This document shows positions 52,689 to 61,831 of a DNA stretch of 64,000 nt, one piece after another; the first letter of the stretch is position 1, and the number at the start of each line of letters is the position of its first letter. The translations under genes and the position numbers were made by a program. Source of the stretch: Kordiimonadaceae bacterium UBA4441 (lineage in GTDB: Bacteria > Pseudomonadota > Alphaproteobacteria > Sphingomonadales > Emcibacteraceae); NCBI GenBank assembly GCA_002390425.1, contig DGPL01000029.1:1-64000 (forward strand). The letters are read 5' to 3'. The notes beneath the pieces were generated by a model that was not told the DNA's origin, searched no databases, and worked only from the letters and a program-made list of their open reading frames with translations.

Positions 52689-53963
52689 CTATAATCTAAT
52701 ATCGCTTTCACTCTTTTCAAACAATGATTTTAAATCATAAAGAAGTCCATCATTTTTCAAGAATTTTCTCACACCTTCAGCACCTAGGTCAATGAATTCA
52801 TTATGTGCGACAGCAACGATTACGGCTTCATAATCATTAGTGGGTTCATCAATTAAGCTGAGACCGTATTCTTCGATGGCTTCTACTTTAGAAACCCAAG
52901 GATCATAAATATCTATATTGATATTATACTCTTGAAGCTCAGATATAATATCGACAACTTTGGTATTGCGTAAATCAGGGCAATTTTCCTTAAAGGTGAG
53001 CCCCATCAAAAGTACTTTTGATCCATCAACTTGTTGTTTGTTTTTGATCATTCTTTTGATTAACTGTGAAACCACATATTCTCCCATACCGTCGTTGATG
53101 CGGCGACCGGAAAGAATAACTTCTGGGTTATAGCCGATAGATTGGGCTTTATAGGTCAGATAATAAGGGTCTACACCGATGCAGTGACCACCAACAAGGC
53201 CAGGACGAAATGGTAAAAAGTTCCATTTAGTTCCAGCAGCTTCCAGAACATCTAAAGTATCAATATCAAGCATATTGAAGATTTTTGCCAACTCATTTAT
53301 CAAAGAAATATTGACATCACGCTGCGTGTTTTCAATCACTTTTGCGGCCTCGGCCACTTTAATGCTAGGGGCAAGATGTGTTCCGGCTGTAATAATGTCA
53401 TGGTATAATTCATTTACAAATTTTGCACATTCTGGAGTGGAGCCAGAAGTCACTTTTTTAATCGTTGGCAACCTATGTTCTTTATCGCCTGGATTTATTC
53501 TCTCTGGACTATATCCGATATAGAAATCCTCATTAAACGTAAGGCCGGAAACTTTTTCCAAAATGGGAACACACACCTCTTCACTGCATCCTGGGTATAC
53601 AGTAGACTCGTATATTACAATGTCCCCTTGATTGATAACACCACCAAGCATTTCAGATGCTTTTTCTAAAGGAGTAAGGTCGGGTTGCTTATGTTCATTA
53701 ATTGGTGTTGGCACAGTAACTATGAAAACATTACAACTTTTCAATTGTTCAGTATCTGTTGTATATGATAAATGAGTGGCTTCTTTTAGTTCTTCAGGGG
53801 AACATTCTAAGGTTGAATCTTCGCCACTTTTAAGTTCATCAACTCGTGATTGGTTAATTTCAAAACCAAGCGTTTCTCTTTTTTTACCAAATTCAACAGC
53901 CAAAGGCAGCCCAACGTACCCAAGACCAATAATTGCAATTTTTGTGTTTTCAAGCAACATCAT
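52689..53963 (-). CDS. wbpA: UDP-N-acetylglucosamine 6-dehydrogenase (WbpA/TviB-like)
   Basis: 424 residues of the UDP-glucose/GDP-mannose dehydrogenase family. Rossmann loop IGLGYVGLPLAVEFG (12-26), VPTPINEHKQPDL typical of the UDP-GlcNAc branch, VAEAAKVIENTQRD, and the catalytic C261 in GLVGGHCIGVDPYYL. It oxidises C6 in two steps with two NAD to give UDP-GlcNAc uronic acid, the first step towards the diacetamido uronic acid. It is the most upstream gene of the leftward set; 136 AT-rich bases separate it from cysD. Confidence 0.9.
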   Translation of the reverse strand: MMLLENTKIAIIGLGYVGLPLAVEFGKKRETLGFEINQSRVDELKSGEDSTLECSPEELKEATHLSYTTDTEQLKSCNVFIVTVPTPINEHKQPDLTPLEKASEMLGGVINQGDIVIYESTVYPGCSEEVCVPILEKVSGLTFNEDFYIGYSPERINPGDKEHRLPTIKKVTSGSTPECAKFVNELYHDIITAGTHLAPSIKVAEAAKVIENTQRDVNISLINELAKIFNMLDIDTLDVLEAAGTKWNFLPFRPGLVGGHCIGVDPYYLTYKAQSIGYNPEVILSGRRINDGMGEYVVSQLIKRMIKNKQQVDGSKVLLMGLTFKENCPDLRNTKVVDIISELQEYNINIDIYDPWVSKVEAIEEYGLSLIDEPTNDYEAVIVAVAHNEFIDLGAEGVRKFLKNDGLLYDLKSLFEKSESDIRL

Positions 53964-54342
53964 CGTTTTTCCATATTGGATTATTAATTAAGGATGATTG
54001 CTTTTATATCAACATTTTCAGGATAATAAGCAAGTTAATTTAACTAATAATCGGTTTCTTCTTATAGTATTTTTTTCTAAGTAAACATTTAAATGATTTT
54101 AGTTAATTTTTTGAGAATAATATTTCATTATTTTTATTTATAGCAAATTTTTTACTAAAATATCAATTATTATGATTTTTTAATCTAAAATTTCTCAATT
54201 GTAGAAATTATTTTCTTTATCTTGACATTTAAATTGTGAAAATTAGAATTTTATTCCCTTGAATATCTTGTTTAGAAAGACTATCTAGAGAGTGGGATAA
54301 GGATGAAAAGTCCAATCGGATCTATCAGTAAAGGAAATTATA
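53964..54342. other. AT-rich divergent intergenic region between wbpA and the cystine transporter
   Basis: 379 bases, extremely AT-rich from about 54040 to 54220, with no convincing gene. It must hold the promoter of the wbp operon on the minus strand and carries a good promoter for the transporter at 54222-54249 and a leader of about 85 bases. A short frame opening at ATG 54303 runs into the transporter in another frame and looks fortuitous. Confidence 0.5.
54222..54249 (+). promoter_or_regulatory. Sigma-70-type promoter for the cystine transporter
   Basis: TTGACA at 54222-54227, a 16-base spacer, and TAGAAT at 54244-54249. The expected start near 54257 gives an untranslated leader of about 86 bases before ATG 54343. 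Confidence 0.6.
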
Positions 54343-55713
54343 ATGTCTATAACGGTGATTTTAAATTTAGCAGTATTCATTGGAATACTCTTTCTATTGG
54401 TAAAATTCAGCAAACAAGACATGAAGCTATCGCGCAAAGTTTTTATGGGGCTAGTCGCAGGTGTGATCTTTGGTTTTGCGCTTCAAGCTTTATATGGTGC
54501 GGGATCGGCAGAAATTAATGGAACACTTGAATGGACCAATGTTGTTGCAAATGGTTATATCAGTCTTCTTTATATGATCATTATGCCGCTAATTGTTGTA
54601 TCGATGATATCAGCCGTAACTAAAATTGATGAGGTTACTTCACTCGGTAAAATTGGCGGCTCTGTTGTAATGGTTCTTGTGTTTACAACAATGCTTTCTT
54701 CACTTGTTGCAATTGGTATTACAGATTTATTTGGTTTAACTGCAGAAGGGATGGTCTCCGGTGAACGTGAAGTAGCGCGCTTGGCTTCCATTGAAGGACG
54801 TCAGGGAAGGGTTGAAAACCTGACTGTCGCCTCTATGTTGGTTTCCTTTATTCCGCGAAATATTTTTCAAAGCCTCTCTGGCGCTGCGGGGCCGATGTCA
54901 ATTATATCGGTTGTTGTTTTTTCAATCCTATTTGGTATAGCAGCTTTAAAAGCAATGAAAGAACATCCAGAACATAAAGACGCCTTTAACAAGGGAATAG
55001 ATGTTCTTCAAACGATTGTTATGAAGCTTGTGCAAATGGTGATGTCCTTTACCCCATATGGTGTTATGGCTTTGATGACCAAGGTGGTAGCAAGTTCTAA
55101 CCTTTCCGATATATTGAATTTCGGTAAATTCATTGTCGCTTCCTATGTTGCTATAGGGATTATGTTTTTGGTTCATGGTGGGTTGCTAAGTCTTAGTGGA
55201 TTTAATCCAAAACGTTTCTTTAGTGGTGTTTTTCCAGTGCTCACCTTTGCGTTTACGTCAAGAAGTTCAGCGGCTTGTATTCCACTTAACGTGGAAGCTC
55301 AAACACGTAAATTGGGCGTACCAAAAGCGGTAGCCAACATTGCAGCTTCATTTGGTGCAACAATAGGCCAAAATGGGTGTGCAGGAATTTATCCAACAAT
55401 GCTCGCTGTTATGGTCGCACCTACAATCGGTGTTGAGGTGGATTTTGCTTTTCTTGCGATGCTCGCAGGTATTGTGACCATTAGCTCATTCGGTGTTGCC
55501 GGTGTTGGTGGTGGCGCTACATTTGCTGCAATGATTGTATTGCCGGCTATGGGTTTACCGATTGAAATAGTGGCCTTATTGATTTCCATTGAGCCACTTA
55601 TTGATATGGCAAGAACAGCCTTAAATGTTAATGGTTCTATGACGGCGGGCGTTATAACGAGCAAAATGCTTAGAGTGTCTGACAGTGAGCCAATTGAGCA
55701 AGCTGCTGAATGA
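54343..55713 (+). CDS. tcyP: TcyP-like L-cystine / dicarboxylate-amino acid symporter (SLC1 family)
   Basis: 456 residues with about eight membrane helices and two re-entrant loops. SLC1 hallmarks: a serine-rich hairpin (FTSRSSAACIPLNVEAQ) and the substrate region FGATIGQNGCAGIYPTML, in the form found in TcyP/YdjN cystine transporters; LLYMIIMPLIVVSMISAV in the N-terminal half is also typical. It imports cystine with a cation at the inner membrane. AAGGAAA lies 5 bases before ATG 54343. It is a single transcription unit with its own promoter and terminator, beside sulfur-activation genes. Confidence 0.87.
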   Translation: MSITVILNLAVFIGILFLLVKFSKQDMKLSRKVFMGLVAGVIFGFALQALYGAGSAEINGTLEWTNVVANGYISLLYMIIMPLIVVSMISAVTKIDEVTSLGKIGGSVVMVLVFTTMLSSLVAIGITDLFGLTAEGMVSGEREVARLASIEGRQGRVENLTVASMLVSFIPRNIFQSLSGAAGPMSIISVVVFSILFGIAALKAMKEHPEHKDAFNKGIDVLQTIVMKLVQMVMSFTPYGVMALMTKVVASSNLSDILNFGKFIVASYVAIGIMFLVHGGLLSLSGFNPKRFFSGVFPVLTFAFTSRSSAACIPLNVEAQTRKLGVPKAVANIAASFGATIGQNGCAGIYPTMLAVMVAPTIGVEVDFAFLAMLAGIVTISSFGVAGVGGGATFAAMIVLPAMGLPIEIVALLISIEPLIDMARTALNVNGSMTAGVITSKMLRVSDSEPIEQAAE

Positions 55714-55736
55714 TAAATTATTTATATGAGATATGG

Positions 55737-55769
55737 CGGCGTGCTTAGTAATGGGCACGTCGTTTTTTT
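55737..55769 (+). terminator. Intrinsic terminator after tcyP
   Basis: An 8-bp stem CGGCGTGC/GCACGTCG (55737-55744 with 55755-55762, one G-T pair) followed by seven T at 55763-55769. The next gene's ATG begins at the very next base. Confidence 0.82.
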
Positions 55770-56351
55770 ATGAACGATATTGAACAATTATCATCCCGAA
55801 TTCGTGCATGTACAATATGCAATGATTTTTTACCCCTTGGTCCTCGTCCGGTCATTCAAGTGAGCGCTAATGCGAAAATTTTAATTGTTGGTCAAGCGCC
55901 TGGTATTAAGGTTCATGAAACAGGCATTCCTTTTAATGATCCAAGTGGTGACCGTCTGCGCGAATGGATGGGTATAAATAAAAAAGTTTTTTATAATGCT
56001 GATAAGGTTGCAATTATACCAATGGGGTTTTGTTATCCAGGCACAGGAAAATCTGGGGACCTACCACCAAGACCAGAATGCGCGACCGAATGGCGGGATA
56101 AATTACTCTCTAAAATGACTAAGGTTGCGTTAACATTAATGATAGGTAATTACGCCATCAATTGGCATTTAAAAAATCAAAAGAAAAAGACGCTAACAGA
56201 AACGGTCAAGTCAAATAAAGATTATGGTGTACATATAATGGTCTTGCCTCATCCGAGTCCCAGAAACAATATATGGCTTAAGAAAAACCCCTGGTTTGAA
56301 GTGGATATCCTCCCTGAATTAAGGTGTAAGGTAGGAAAATTACTGATCTGA
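55770..56351 (+). CDS. Uracil-DNA glycosylase family protein
   Basis: 193 residues. The active-site loop GQAPGIKVHETG (41-52) and the late HPSPRN (161-166), which contacts the minor groove, match the UDG superfamily; CTICND at 14-19 and CYPGTGKSGDLPPRPEC suggest cysteines, but not the full four-cysteine Fe-S set of family 4. Related proteins are annotated as uracil-DNA glycosylase-like and some lack proven activity. The ATG directly follows the T-run of the tcyP terminator and has no ribosome-binding sequence; no better start is visible. Confidence 0.8.
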   Translation: MNDIEQLSSRIRACTICNDFLPLGPRPVIQVSANAKILIVGQAPGIKVHETGIPFNDPSGDRLREWMGINKKVFYNADKVAIIPMGFCYPGTGKSGDLPPRPECATEWRDKLLSKMTKVALTLMIGNYAINWHLKNQKKKTLTETVKSNKDYGVHIMVLPHPSPRNNIWLKKNPWFEVDILPELRCKVGKLLI

Positions 56352-56473
56352 TATAAAAAGTCGTTGAATTGACTAACTTTCCTTTGACAGAGGGGGGCAA
56401 GAAAGATTAAATCCAAGTATATTTAAATCGGGGCGTAAGTGCACCCAAATCTTTACAAAAAAGGAAAATAGAA

Positions 56474-57673
56474 ATGCTATTCAGTGGTTTGGCCCCAATG
56501 GGTGATGATCCAATTTTGCTGGTCTCAAAAATGTTTCGTGAATGCGATAACCCGAACAAAGTTGATCTTGGTGTTGGCATTTATAAGGATGCTGAAGGGC
56601 ACACTGCTATTTTAAATAGTGTTAAAAAAGCTGAAAAATATTTGGTCGAAAATCAGGAAACAAAAACATATCTTTCTCCCGCAGGAAACCCTGATTTTAA
56701 TTCTTTAGTTCAAGAAATGATGCTTGGGAATGATCATGTAGCTGTAGAAGAAAACCGCGTTTCCACTTTTCAGACACCAGGCGGTACTGGCGGTGTGCGT
56801 ATTGGACTTGAGTTCGTTAAAAAATGTAATCCAAATGCCAACGTTTGGATTTCTGCGCCGACTTGGCCGAACCATACAGCCATAACAAAATCGCTGGGCT
56901 TAACACCAAAAGACTATCGTTATTATGATATTAAGGGCGGTGAGTTTCTTTATGACGGAATGTTGGAAGATTTGGGTAGTGCTGAAAAAGGCGATGTGGT
57001 CATTTTGCATGGGTGTTGTCATAACGCTTCTGGCGCTGATCTCAGTCATGAACAATGGAATGAGCTTGCTGACTTAATGAGAGAACGCGGACTTATTCCC
57101 TTTGTTGATTTTGCTTATCAAGGGTTTGGTGATGGTATAGGAGAAGACAGTTATGCAGCAAAATTGATGGCAGAGAAATTACCTGAGGCCTTGATTGCAA
57201 GTTCGTGTTCGAAAAACTTTGCGATGTATAGGGACCGCGCTGGTGCCATTACATTGGTTTCTTCTTCATCAGATATACATAATACCAACGCATCACATTT
57301 ACTTGGTGCGGTTCGGGCCAACTATTCAATGCCACCTGATCATGGTGCTGCGGTTGCAGCATATATCCTTGGCAATGCTGAACTAAAGTCTGAGTGGATC
57401 GCAGAAGTGGATAGCATGAGAAATCGTGTTAAAAAAATGCGCACTCTTTTTGTTGAGTTAATGAATGAAAAAGCCCCAAATAGTGGCTTTGGTTATATTG
57501 CCGAGCAAAAAGGCATGTTCTCTTATTTAACTTTAACATCTGATCAAATACAGACGTTGATTAATGAACATTATATTTTCTTCATGGGTAATGGGCGCGT
57601 AAATATGGCAGGCCTAACGGAAGATAACATTGGTTATGTGACAGACGCGATAGCGTCCTTATTTAGTTCATAG
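56474..57673 (+). CDS. Aromatic/aspartate amino acid aminotransferase (TyrB/AspC family)
   Basis: 399 residues, class I aspartate-aminotransferase family, subgroup I-alpha. Motifs: VDLGVGIYKDAEG at the start, TPGGTGGVRIG for PLP phosphate, the Schiff-base lysine K247 in SSCSKNFAMYRDRAG, and the C-terminal arginine in NGRVNMAGL binding the alpha-carboxylate. It transfers amino groups between aromatic amino acids or aspartate and 2-oxoglutarate in the cytoplasm. AAAGGAAAA lies 6 bases upstream of the ATG. DapF follows 5 bases after its stop, so the two form an operon. Confidence 0.9.
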   Translation: MLFSGLAPMGDDPILLVSKMFRECDNPNKVDLGVGIYKDAEGHTAILNSVKKAEKYLVENQETKTYLSPAGNPDFNSLVQEMMLGNDHVAVEENRVSTFQTPGGTGGVRIGLEFVKKCNPNANVWISAPTWPNHTAITKSLGLTPKDYRYYDIKGGEFLYDGMLEDLGSAEKGDVVILHGCCHNASGADLSHEQWNELADLMRERGLIPFVDFAYQGFGDGIGEDSYAAKLMAEKLPEALIASSCSKNFAMYRDRAGAITLVSSSSDIHNTNASHLLGAVRANYSMPPDHGAAVAAYILGNAELKSEWIAEVDSMRNRVKKMRTLFVELMNEKAPNSGFGYIAEQKGMFSYLTLTSDQIQTLINEHYIFFMGNGRVNMAGLTEDNIGYVTDAIASLFSS

Positions 57674-57678
57674 GTCAA

Positions 57679-58530
57679 ATGAAAAAATGGTCTGACATAT
57701 TGCCGAATGGGCGTCCTTTCATTAAAATGCAGGGGTTAAGAAATCATTTTGTGATATTCGATGGACGTGAAACCTCTTTTAGTCCGAGTATGGATGAAAT
57801 TATTTCTATATGTGACCCCTGTGTTGGCGTGGGAGCAGAGCAGTTGTTGGTCATAGAGCCAGTGACTAAAGCCGGTGTTCGTGCTTATGCGCGCGTTCGC
57901 ATTTATAATCCTGATGGCCCTGAAGTGGAAGCATGTGGCAATGCGACAAGGTGCGTCGCTAAATTATTATTTGATGAATCGGGCCTTGATGAATTTGGTT
58001 TAGAAATTAATTTTGAAATACTTCACTGTCAAAGAGTAGGTGAAAATATTAGTGTAGAAATGGGTAAAATTTCTATGGAATGGGATAAAATTCCCCTTGC
58101 CCATGAATGTGATTCACTGCATGTGGATATCAGCGATAATGGTGTAAGTGATGGTGTTGCGGTGAATGTTGCAAACCCACATTTGGTATATTTTGTTGAT
58201 GATTTTAATGCGGTAGATCTGGCGTCTGTGGGTGAAAGTATTCAATCAAATGAATTGTTGCCTGAATCTGCTAATGTGGGGTTGGCGGAAATTTTAGATC
58301 ATGAGAATATTAAGTTTCAAGTCTATGAAAGGCCGGGCGTTTTAACCCAAGCGTGTGGAAGCGGTTCTTGTGCTGTCGTTGCGGCCGCATTTAAGAGGGG
58401 TCTTATTCCGGTTGCCACTGCTAATGTTCATATGCCGGGTGGCACTTTAACGATATCTTACAAGGATGAAATTACTCCTGTAATGACAGGTCCGGCAGAA
58501 TATTGTTATAGTGGGTTTTTGAAAATTTAA
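57679..58530 (+). CDS. dapF: Diaminopimelate epimerase
   Basis: 283 residues, standard length. The two catalytic cysteines are C86 (EACGNATRC) and C226 (QACGSGSC); FIKMQGLRNHFVIFD and RIYNPDGPEVE are also typical, though NHFVIFD replaces the more common NDFVVID. It interconverts LL- and meso-diaminopimelate for lysine and peptidoglycan. It is 5 bases after the aminotransferase and 10 before the lipoprotein gene. Confidence 0.93.
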   Translation: MKKWSDILPNGRPFIKMQGLRNHFVIFDGRETSFSPSMDEIISICDPCVGVGAEQLLVIEPVTKAGVRAYARVRIYNPDGPEVEACGNATRCVAKLLFDESGLDEFGLEINFEILHCQRVGENISVEMGKISMEWDKIPLAHECDSLHVDISDNGVSDGVAVNVANPHLVYFVDDFNAVDLASVGESIQSNELLPESANVGLAEILDHENIKFQVYERPGVLTQACGSGSCAVVAAAFKRGLIPVATANVHMPGGTLTISYKDEITPVMTGPAEYCYSGFLKI

Positions 58531-58540
58531 AGGGAATAAG

Positions 58541-59614
58541 ATGAAAAGTTGGATAGTGATATTGATAGCAGGATTAATTGCATCATGTTCTTCTGAAAAT
58601 ACAATTGATGAAAAACAAAAAGCCGTCGATCAAATTTTCGCTGATTTTCAAAATGGTATGCCTGGTGCGGCCGTAATGGTGATCGAAGATGGTGAAATTA
58701 TTTTGCAAAAAGGCTATGGCTTGGCTCGTGTCTCTGACCAAACGCCGGTCACTGCTGATACAAATTTTCGATTGGCTTCTGTCACGAAACAGTTTACTGC
58801 GATGACCATTTTACAACTTATTGAACGTGGCCAACTGTCTTTTGAGACTTCATTGACGGATATCTTTCCTGATTTCCCTGAATATGGTCAAGTAATTACA
58901 ATTAGGCATATGCTGCAACATTCATCCGGTATCAAGGATTATGGACCAATGTCATCAATGGACCTTGGACGGCAATTTAATGACCAAGATGTAGTAGATT
59001 ATCTTATGACATTGGATGATGTTGATTTTAAAGTAGGCGAGAAGCATGTTTATAGCAATTCAGCGTATGTGACTTTCACCAAAATTCATGAGAAAATCAC
59101 AGGTCAACCTTGGCATGAGTACGTTAAAGAGAATATTTTTGATCCTATCGGTATGTCAAATTCACTTGCCTTCGTTGATGGCGTAAATGCGGTGTCAAAA
59201 CGTGCTTATGGTCACACGGTAGAAGATAATGGTAATATTTTAGAAACAGACCAGAATAAATGGAGCGCAATGCTCGGGGATGGTGGTATTTATTCTAATT
59301 TAAATGATTTCTACAAATGGGATCAGGCGCTTTATAGGGATCAGCTTTTAAGCCAGAATATGATGGATGCCATGTTTACTAACCAGAAAACCAATGACGG
59401 CATACCAATGAATTATGGATACGGTTGGCGACTAGAGACATATAAAGGTATGGAAATTCATTACCATACAGGGAGTTCTATTGGATTTAGAAATATTTAT
59501 TACCGAATTCCGTCTAAGAATTTTTCAATAGTGATTTTTAGAAATCGTGATGAAGGAAGCGAATTCAGCAGTCTCGAATATGCTCATAAAATGGTAGACG
59601 TATTCTTTAACTAG
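58541..59614 (+). CDS. Beta-lactamase-fold serine hydrolase, predicted lipoprotein
   Basis: 357 residues. The signal peptide ends in the lipobox IASC with C16 as the lipidated residue. The class C beta-lactamase/DD-peptidase fold has SxxK at 80-83 (SVTK), YxN at 171-173 (YSN) and a late HTG near residue 307 (HYHTGSSIG), so all catalytic motifs are intact. Relatives act as esterases, DD-peptidases or amidases in the periplasm; the exact substrate is unknown. GGGAAT precedes the ATG. It overlaps the convergent pyrC by four bases. Confidence 0.87.
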   Translation: MKSWIVILIAGLIASCSSENTIDEKQKAVDQIFADFQNGMPGAAVMVIEDGEIILQKGYGLARVSDQTPVTADTNFRLASVTKQFTAMTILQLIERGQLSFETSLTDIFPDFPEYGQVITIRHMLQHSSGIKDYGPMSSMDLGRQFNDQDVVDYLMTLDDVDFKVGEKHVYSNSAYVTFTKIHEKITGQPWHEYVKENIFDPIGMSNSLAFVDGVNAVSKRAYGHTVEDNGNILETDQNKWSAMLGDGGIYSNLNDFYKWDQALYRDQLLSQNMMDAMFTNQKTNDGIPMNYGYGWRLETYKGMEIHYHTGSSIGFRNIYYRIPSKNFSIVIFRNRDEGSEFSSLEYAHKMVDVFFN

Positions 59615-60657
59615 CCTATAGACCAGAGTAGTTCACCACCCGCGCGAAACGGCACACACTCTTCGTCGCCAAAAGGAAAGACTTCTGGAATGGGTACTTT
59701 TTTACGAGTGAGAGTTATTTTTTCACGATTTCTAGGAAGACCGTAAAAATCAGGCCCGTTAAAACTGGCGAATTTTTCTAGTTTATCTAGGGCTTCTGCT
59801 TTATCAAAAATTTCAGCGTATAATTCAATTCCACCGTGGGAAGTATAAATGCCGGCGCATCCACAGGCGTTTTCTTTGGTGTGTTTGGTATGCGGTGCAC
59901 TGTCGGTTCCTAAAAAGAATTTCTTATTGCCGCTAGTAGCAGCCTTGATAAGGGCTTTGCGGTGGGTTTCTCGTTTTAAAACGGGCAAACAATAATGATG
60001 AGGGCGAATACCGCCTTGGAAGAGCGCGTTACGATTTAATAACATATGATGAGCCGTAATTGTTGCGCCAACATTTGGGCCTGATTTTTCAACTAATTTA
60101 ACAGCATCGGCCGTGGTAATATGTTCGAAAACCACTTTAAGCTCGGGAAAATTTTTGATGATTCCTTCCAGGAATTGTTCAATAAATACTCTTTCTCGGT
60201 CAAAAATATCTACGTTAGGATCTGTGACTTCACCGTGCACAAGAAGTGGAATTCCTTCTTCTGCCATGGCTTCCAGAACATCATAACAGGCAACAATATC
60301 GCTTACACCTTTTGAAGAATTGGTTGTTGCCCCAGCGGGATACCATTTAACAGCGTGGACAAATCCGCTTTCACCTGCCTTTTTAATTTCAGATGCATTG
60401 GTTCGATTGGTTAAATATAAAGTCATTAACGGATCGAATGTTAGTTTATGAATGGCCGGAAGAGCATCAATGATACGGTCACGATATTCTGAGGCTAGTT
60501 TTACGGTGGTGACAGGCTCCACAAGGTTTGGCATCATGATTGCGCGCGTAAAACGGTCCGCAGTATGTGGCAGTACTGAACTTAGAAATTTATGATCACG
60601 AACATGTAAATGCCAGTCGTCAGGCCTTGTGATAATAAGTTTATTGCTTGCGGTCAT
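59611..60657 (-). CDS. pyrC: Dihydroorotase, class II
   Basis: 348 residues, the size of E. coli PyrC. Binuclear metal site: H16-x-H18 (DDWHLHVRD), carboxylated K104 (HAVKWYPAGATT), histidines in HGEVTD and FEHITT, and the aspartate in FFLGTDSAPH. It closes carbamoyl-aspartate to dihydroorotate in pyrimidine synthesis. It lies 30 bases downstream of the beta-lactamase-fold gene on the same strand and converges on the lipoprotein gene. Confidence 0.94.
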   Translation of the reverse strand: MTASNKLIITRPDDWHLHVRDHKFLSSVLPHTADRFTRAIMMPNLVEPVTTVKLASEYRDRIIDALPAIHKLTFDPLMTLYLTNRTNASEIKKAGESGFVHAVKWYPAGATTNSSKGVSDIVACYDVLEAMAEEGIPLLVHGEVTDPNVDIFDRERVFIEQFLEGIIKNFPELKVVFEHITTADAVKLVEKSGPNVGATITAHHMLLNRNALFQGGIRPHHYCLPVLKRETHRKALIKAATSGNKKFFLGTDSAPHTKHTKENACGCAGIYTSHGGIELYAEIFDKAEALDKLEKFASFNGPDFYGLPRNREKITLTRKKVPIPEVFPFGDEECVPFRAGGELLWSIG

Positions 60658-60687
60658 AATGGATCCCTAATTTTTAAAAAGCAGAGT

Positions 60688-61827
60688 TTATTTAGCATAC
60701 TTTTTTGCAACAGGTAAGATGATCTTTTCCATATAATTATTTAAATAATTATTGATTTGAGAAGGGCCTGATCCTGCAGTGCTGATATTGACTGTTGACA
60801 CAATAACCAGTTCTTCTTTTTCCAGAATAATCATATCCGATGTAAACCCGAGAATTTCACTGTGATATTTTTCAAATCCATTTTTAGAAATTTTTGGTAG
60901 GTAATCTAATGAATTCAGATTGAAAAAATTGCCCTTTTTTATTGCTATATGAAATAAAGCTAAATCTCGGGGTGTTGTAATGATGCTTCCGGCCGCCCCT
61001 TCAGACGAAAGGCTGCTATTGGATGTTTCAATTAAATTGCCATCATCTACAAAGCTAAATTTAGCATTAATGCCGATATTCGAAATAAATTCATTTGTTC
61101 CATGATGGTAACTTCCAACTAAGCTTCCGTCCGGTGGAGTTTCATAGCTATCCATATATGTTTCATTAAGATTTTCAGGAATAAGCAGGCGTGTTCTAAT
61201 TTCATCTTCAAGAAGACCGCCACTTATTTTTTCTATTATAAGACTAAGGAGGGTTGCATTGGTTTTCGAATAAGCATAGTAGCTTCCCGGTACTCCCATG
61301 GTAATATTTTTACTATTAATTGCATATTTAAGCGGCTCATCTTTTCGCCACACGTATTTAGGATTGAATTGGATACCTCTTGCGCGTCTTTGCCAATCAT
61401 TATCTTGTTCATAAGAATTGAGCGTGCTCGTTTGATTGATCAGCTGTCTTACAGTTACTTTATTAAAATTTTCGAGGGTTGCAAATTGATCATCTAAAAT
61501 CTCAGAAATTTTTGCATTTGGGTCGAGCAACCCTTCTTCGATAAGCTGAATGGCAGTAACAGCGACATAGAAACTGGATAAATCCCCAACGCCAAATAGG
61601 TGGCCTTGTGAAACAGTTTGACGTTCTTCCAGTTTTGAATATCCTGCGGCACCGGACCAAATTAAGCCTTTTTTCCCAGCGACTGCGACAGAAATACCCG
61701 GAATTGCCGTAGTGGAGACAATCTGTTCAATTGCAGAACGCATTTCTTTATTAATCACTTCATTCTCTTGCGCCTGCGAAAGCGTTGTGAATGAGATTAA
61801 AATAAAAAGAGCAAAATATTTTTGCAT
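60688..61827 (-). CDS. Beta-lactamase-fold exported protein with lost catalytic residues
   Basis: 379 residues from ATG at 61827; longer frames overlap the M16 gene and are unlikely. A Sec signal at 1-20 ends LSQAQ. The class C beta-lactamase fold is clear (PGISVAVAGKKGLIWSGAAGY, AIQLIEEGLLDPNAKI), but the SxxK site is DLSS at 82-85, so both serine and lysine are absent in register, and YxN reads YSK. It is probably a non-catalytic binding protein or has another active site. It starts 4 bases after the M16 peptidase stop, which suggests coupled expression. Confidence 0.8.
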   Translation of the reverse strand: MQKYFALFILISFTTLSQAQENEVINKEMRSAIEQIVSTTAIPGISVAVAGKKGLIWSGAAGYSKLEERQTVSQGHLFGVGDLSSFYVAVTAIQLIEEGLLDPNAKISEILDDQFATLENFNKVTVRQLINQTSTLNSYEQDNDWQRRARGIQFNPKYVWRKDEPLKYAINSKNITMGVPGSYYAYSKTNATLLSLIIEKISGGLLEDEIRTRLLIPENLNETYMDSYETPPDGSLVGSYHHGTNEFISNIGINAKFSFVDDGNLIETSNSSLSSEGAAGSIITTPRDLALFHIAIKKGNFFNLNSLDYLPKISKNGFEKYHSEILGFTSDMIILEKEELVIVSTVNISTAGSGPSQINNYLNNYMEKIILPVAKKYAK

Positions 61828-61831
61828 AAGA

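Noticed and set aside
54303..54518. 71-codon frame starting in the tcyP leader
   Set aside because: It runs into tcyP in another frame and its translation after the first 15 residues is a shadow of the transporter; no family recognised.
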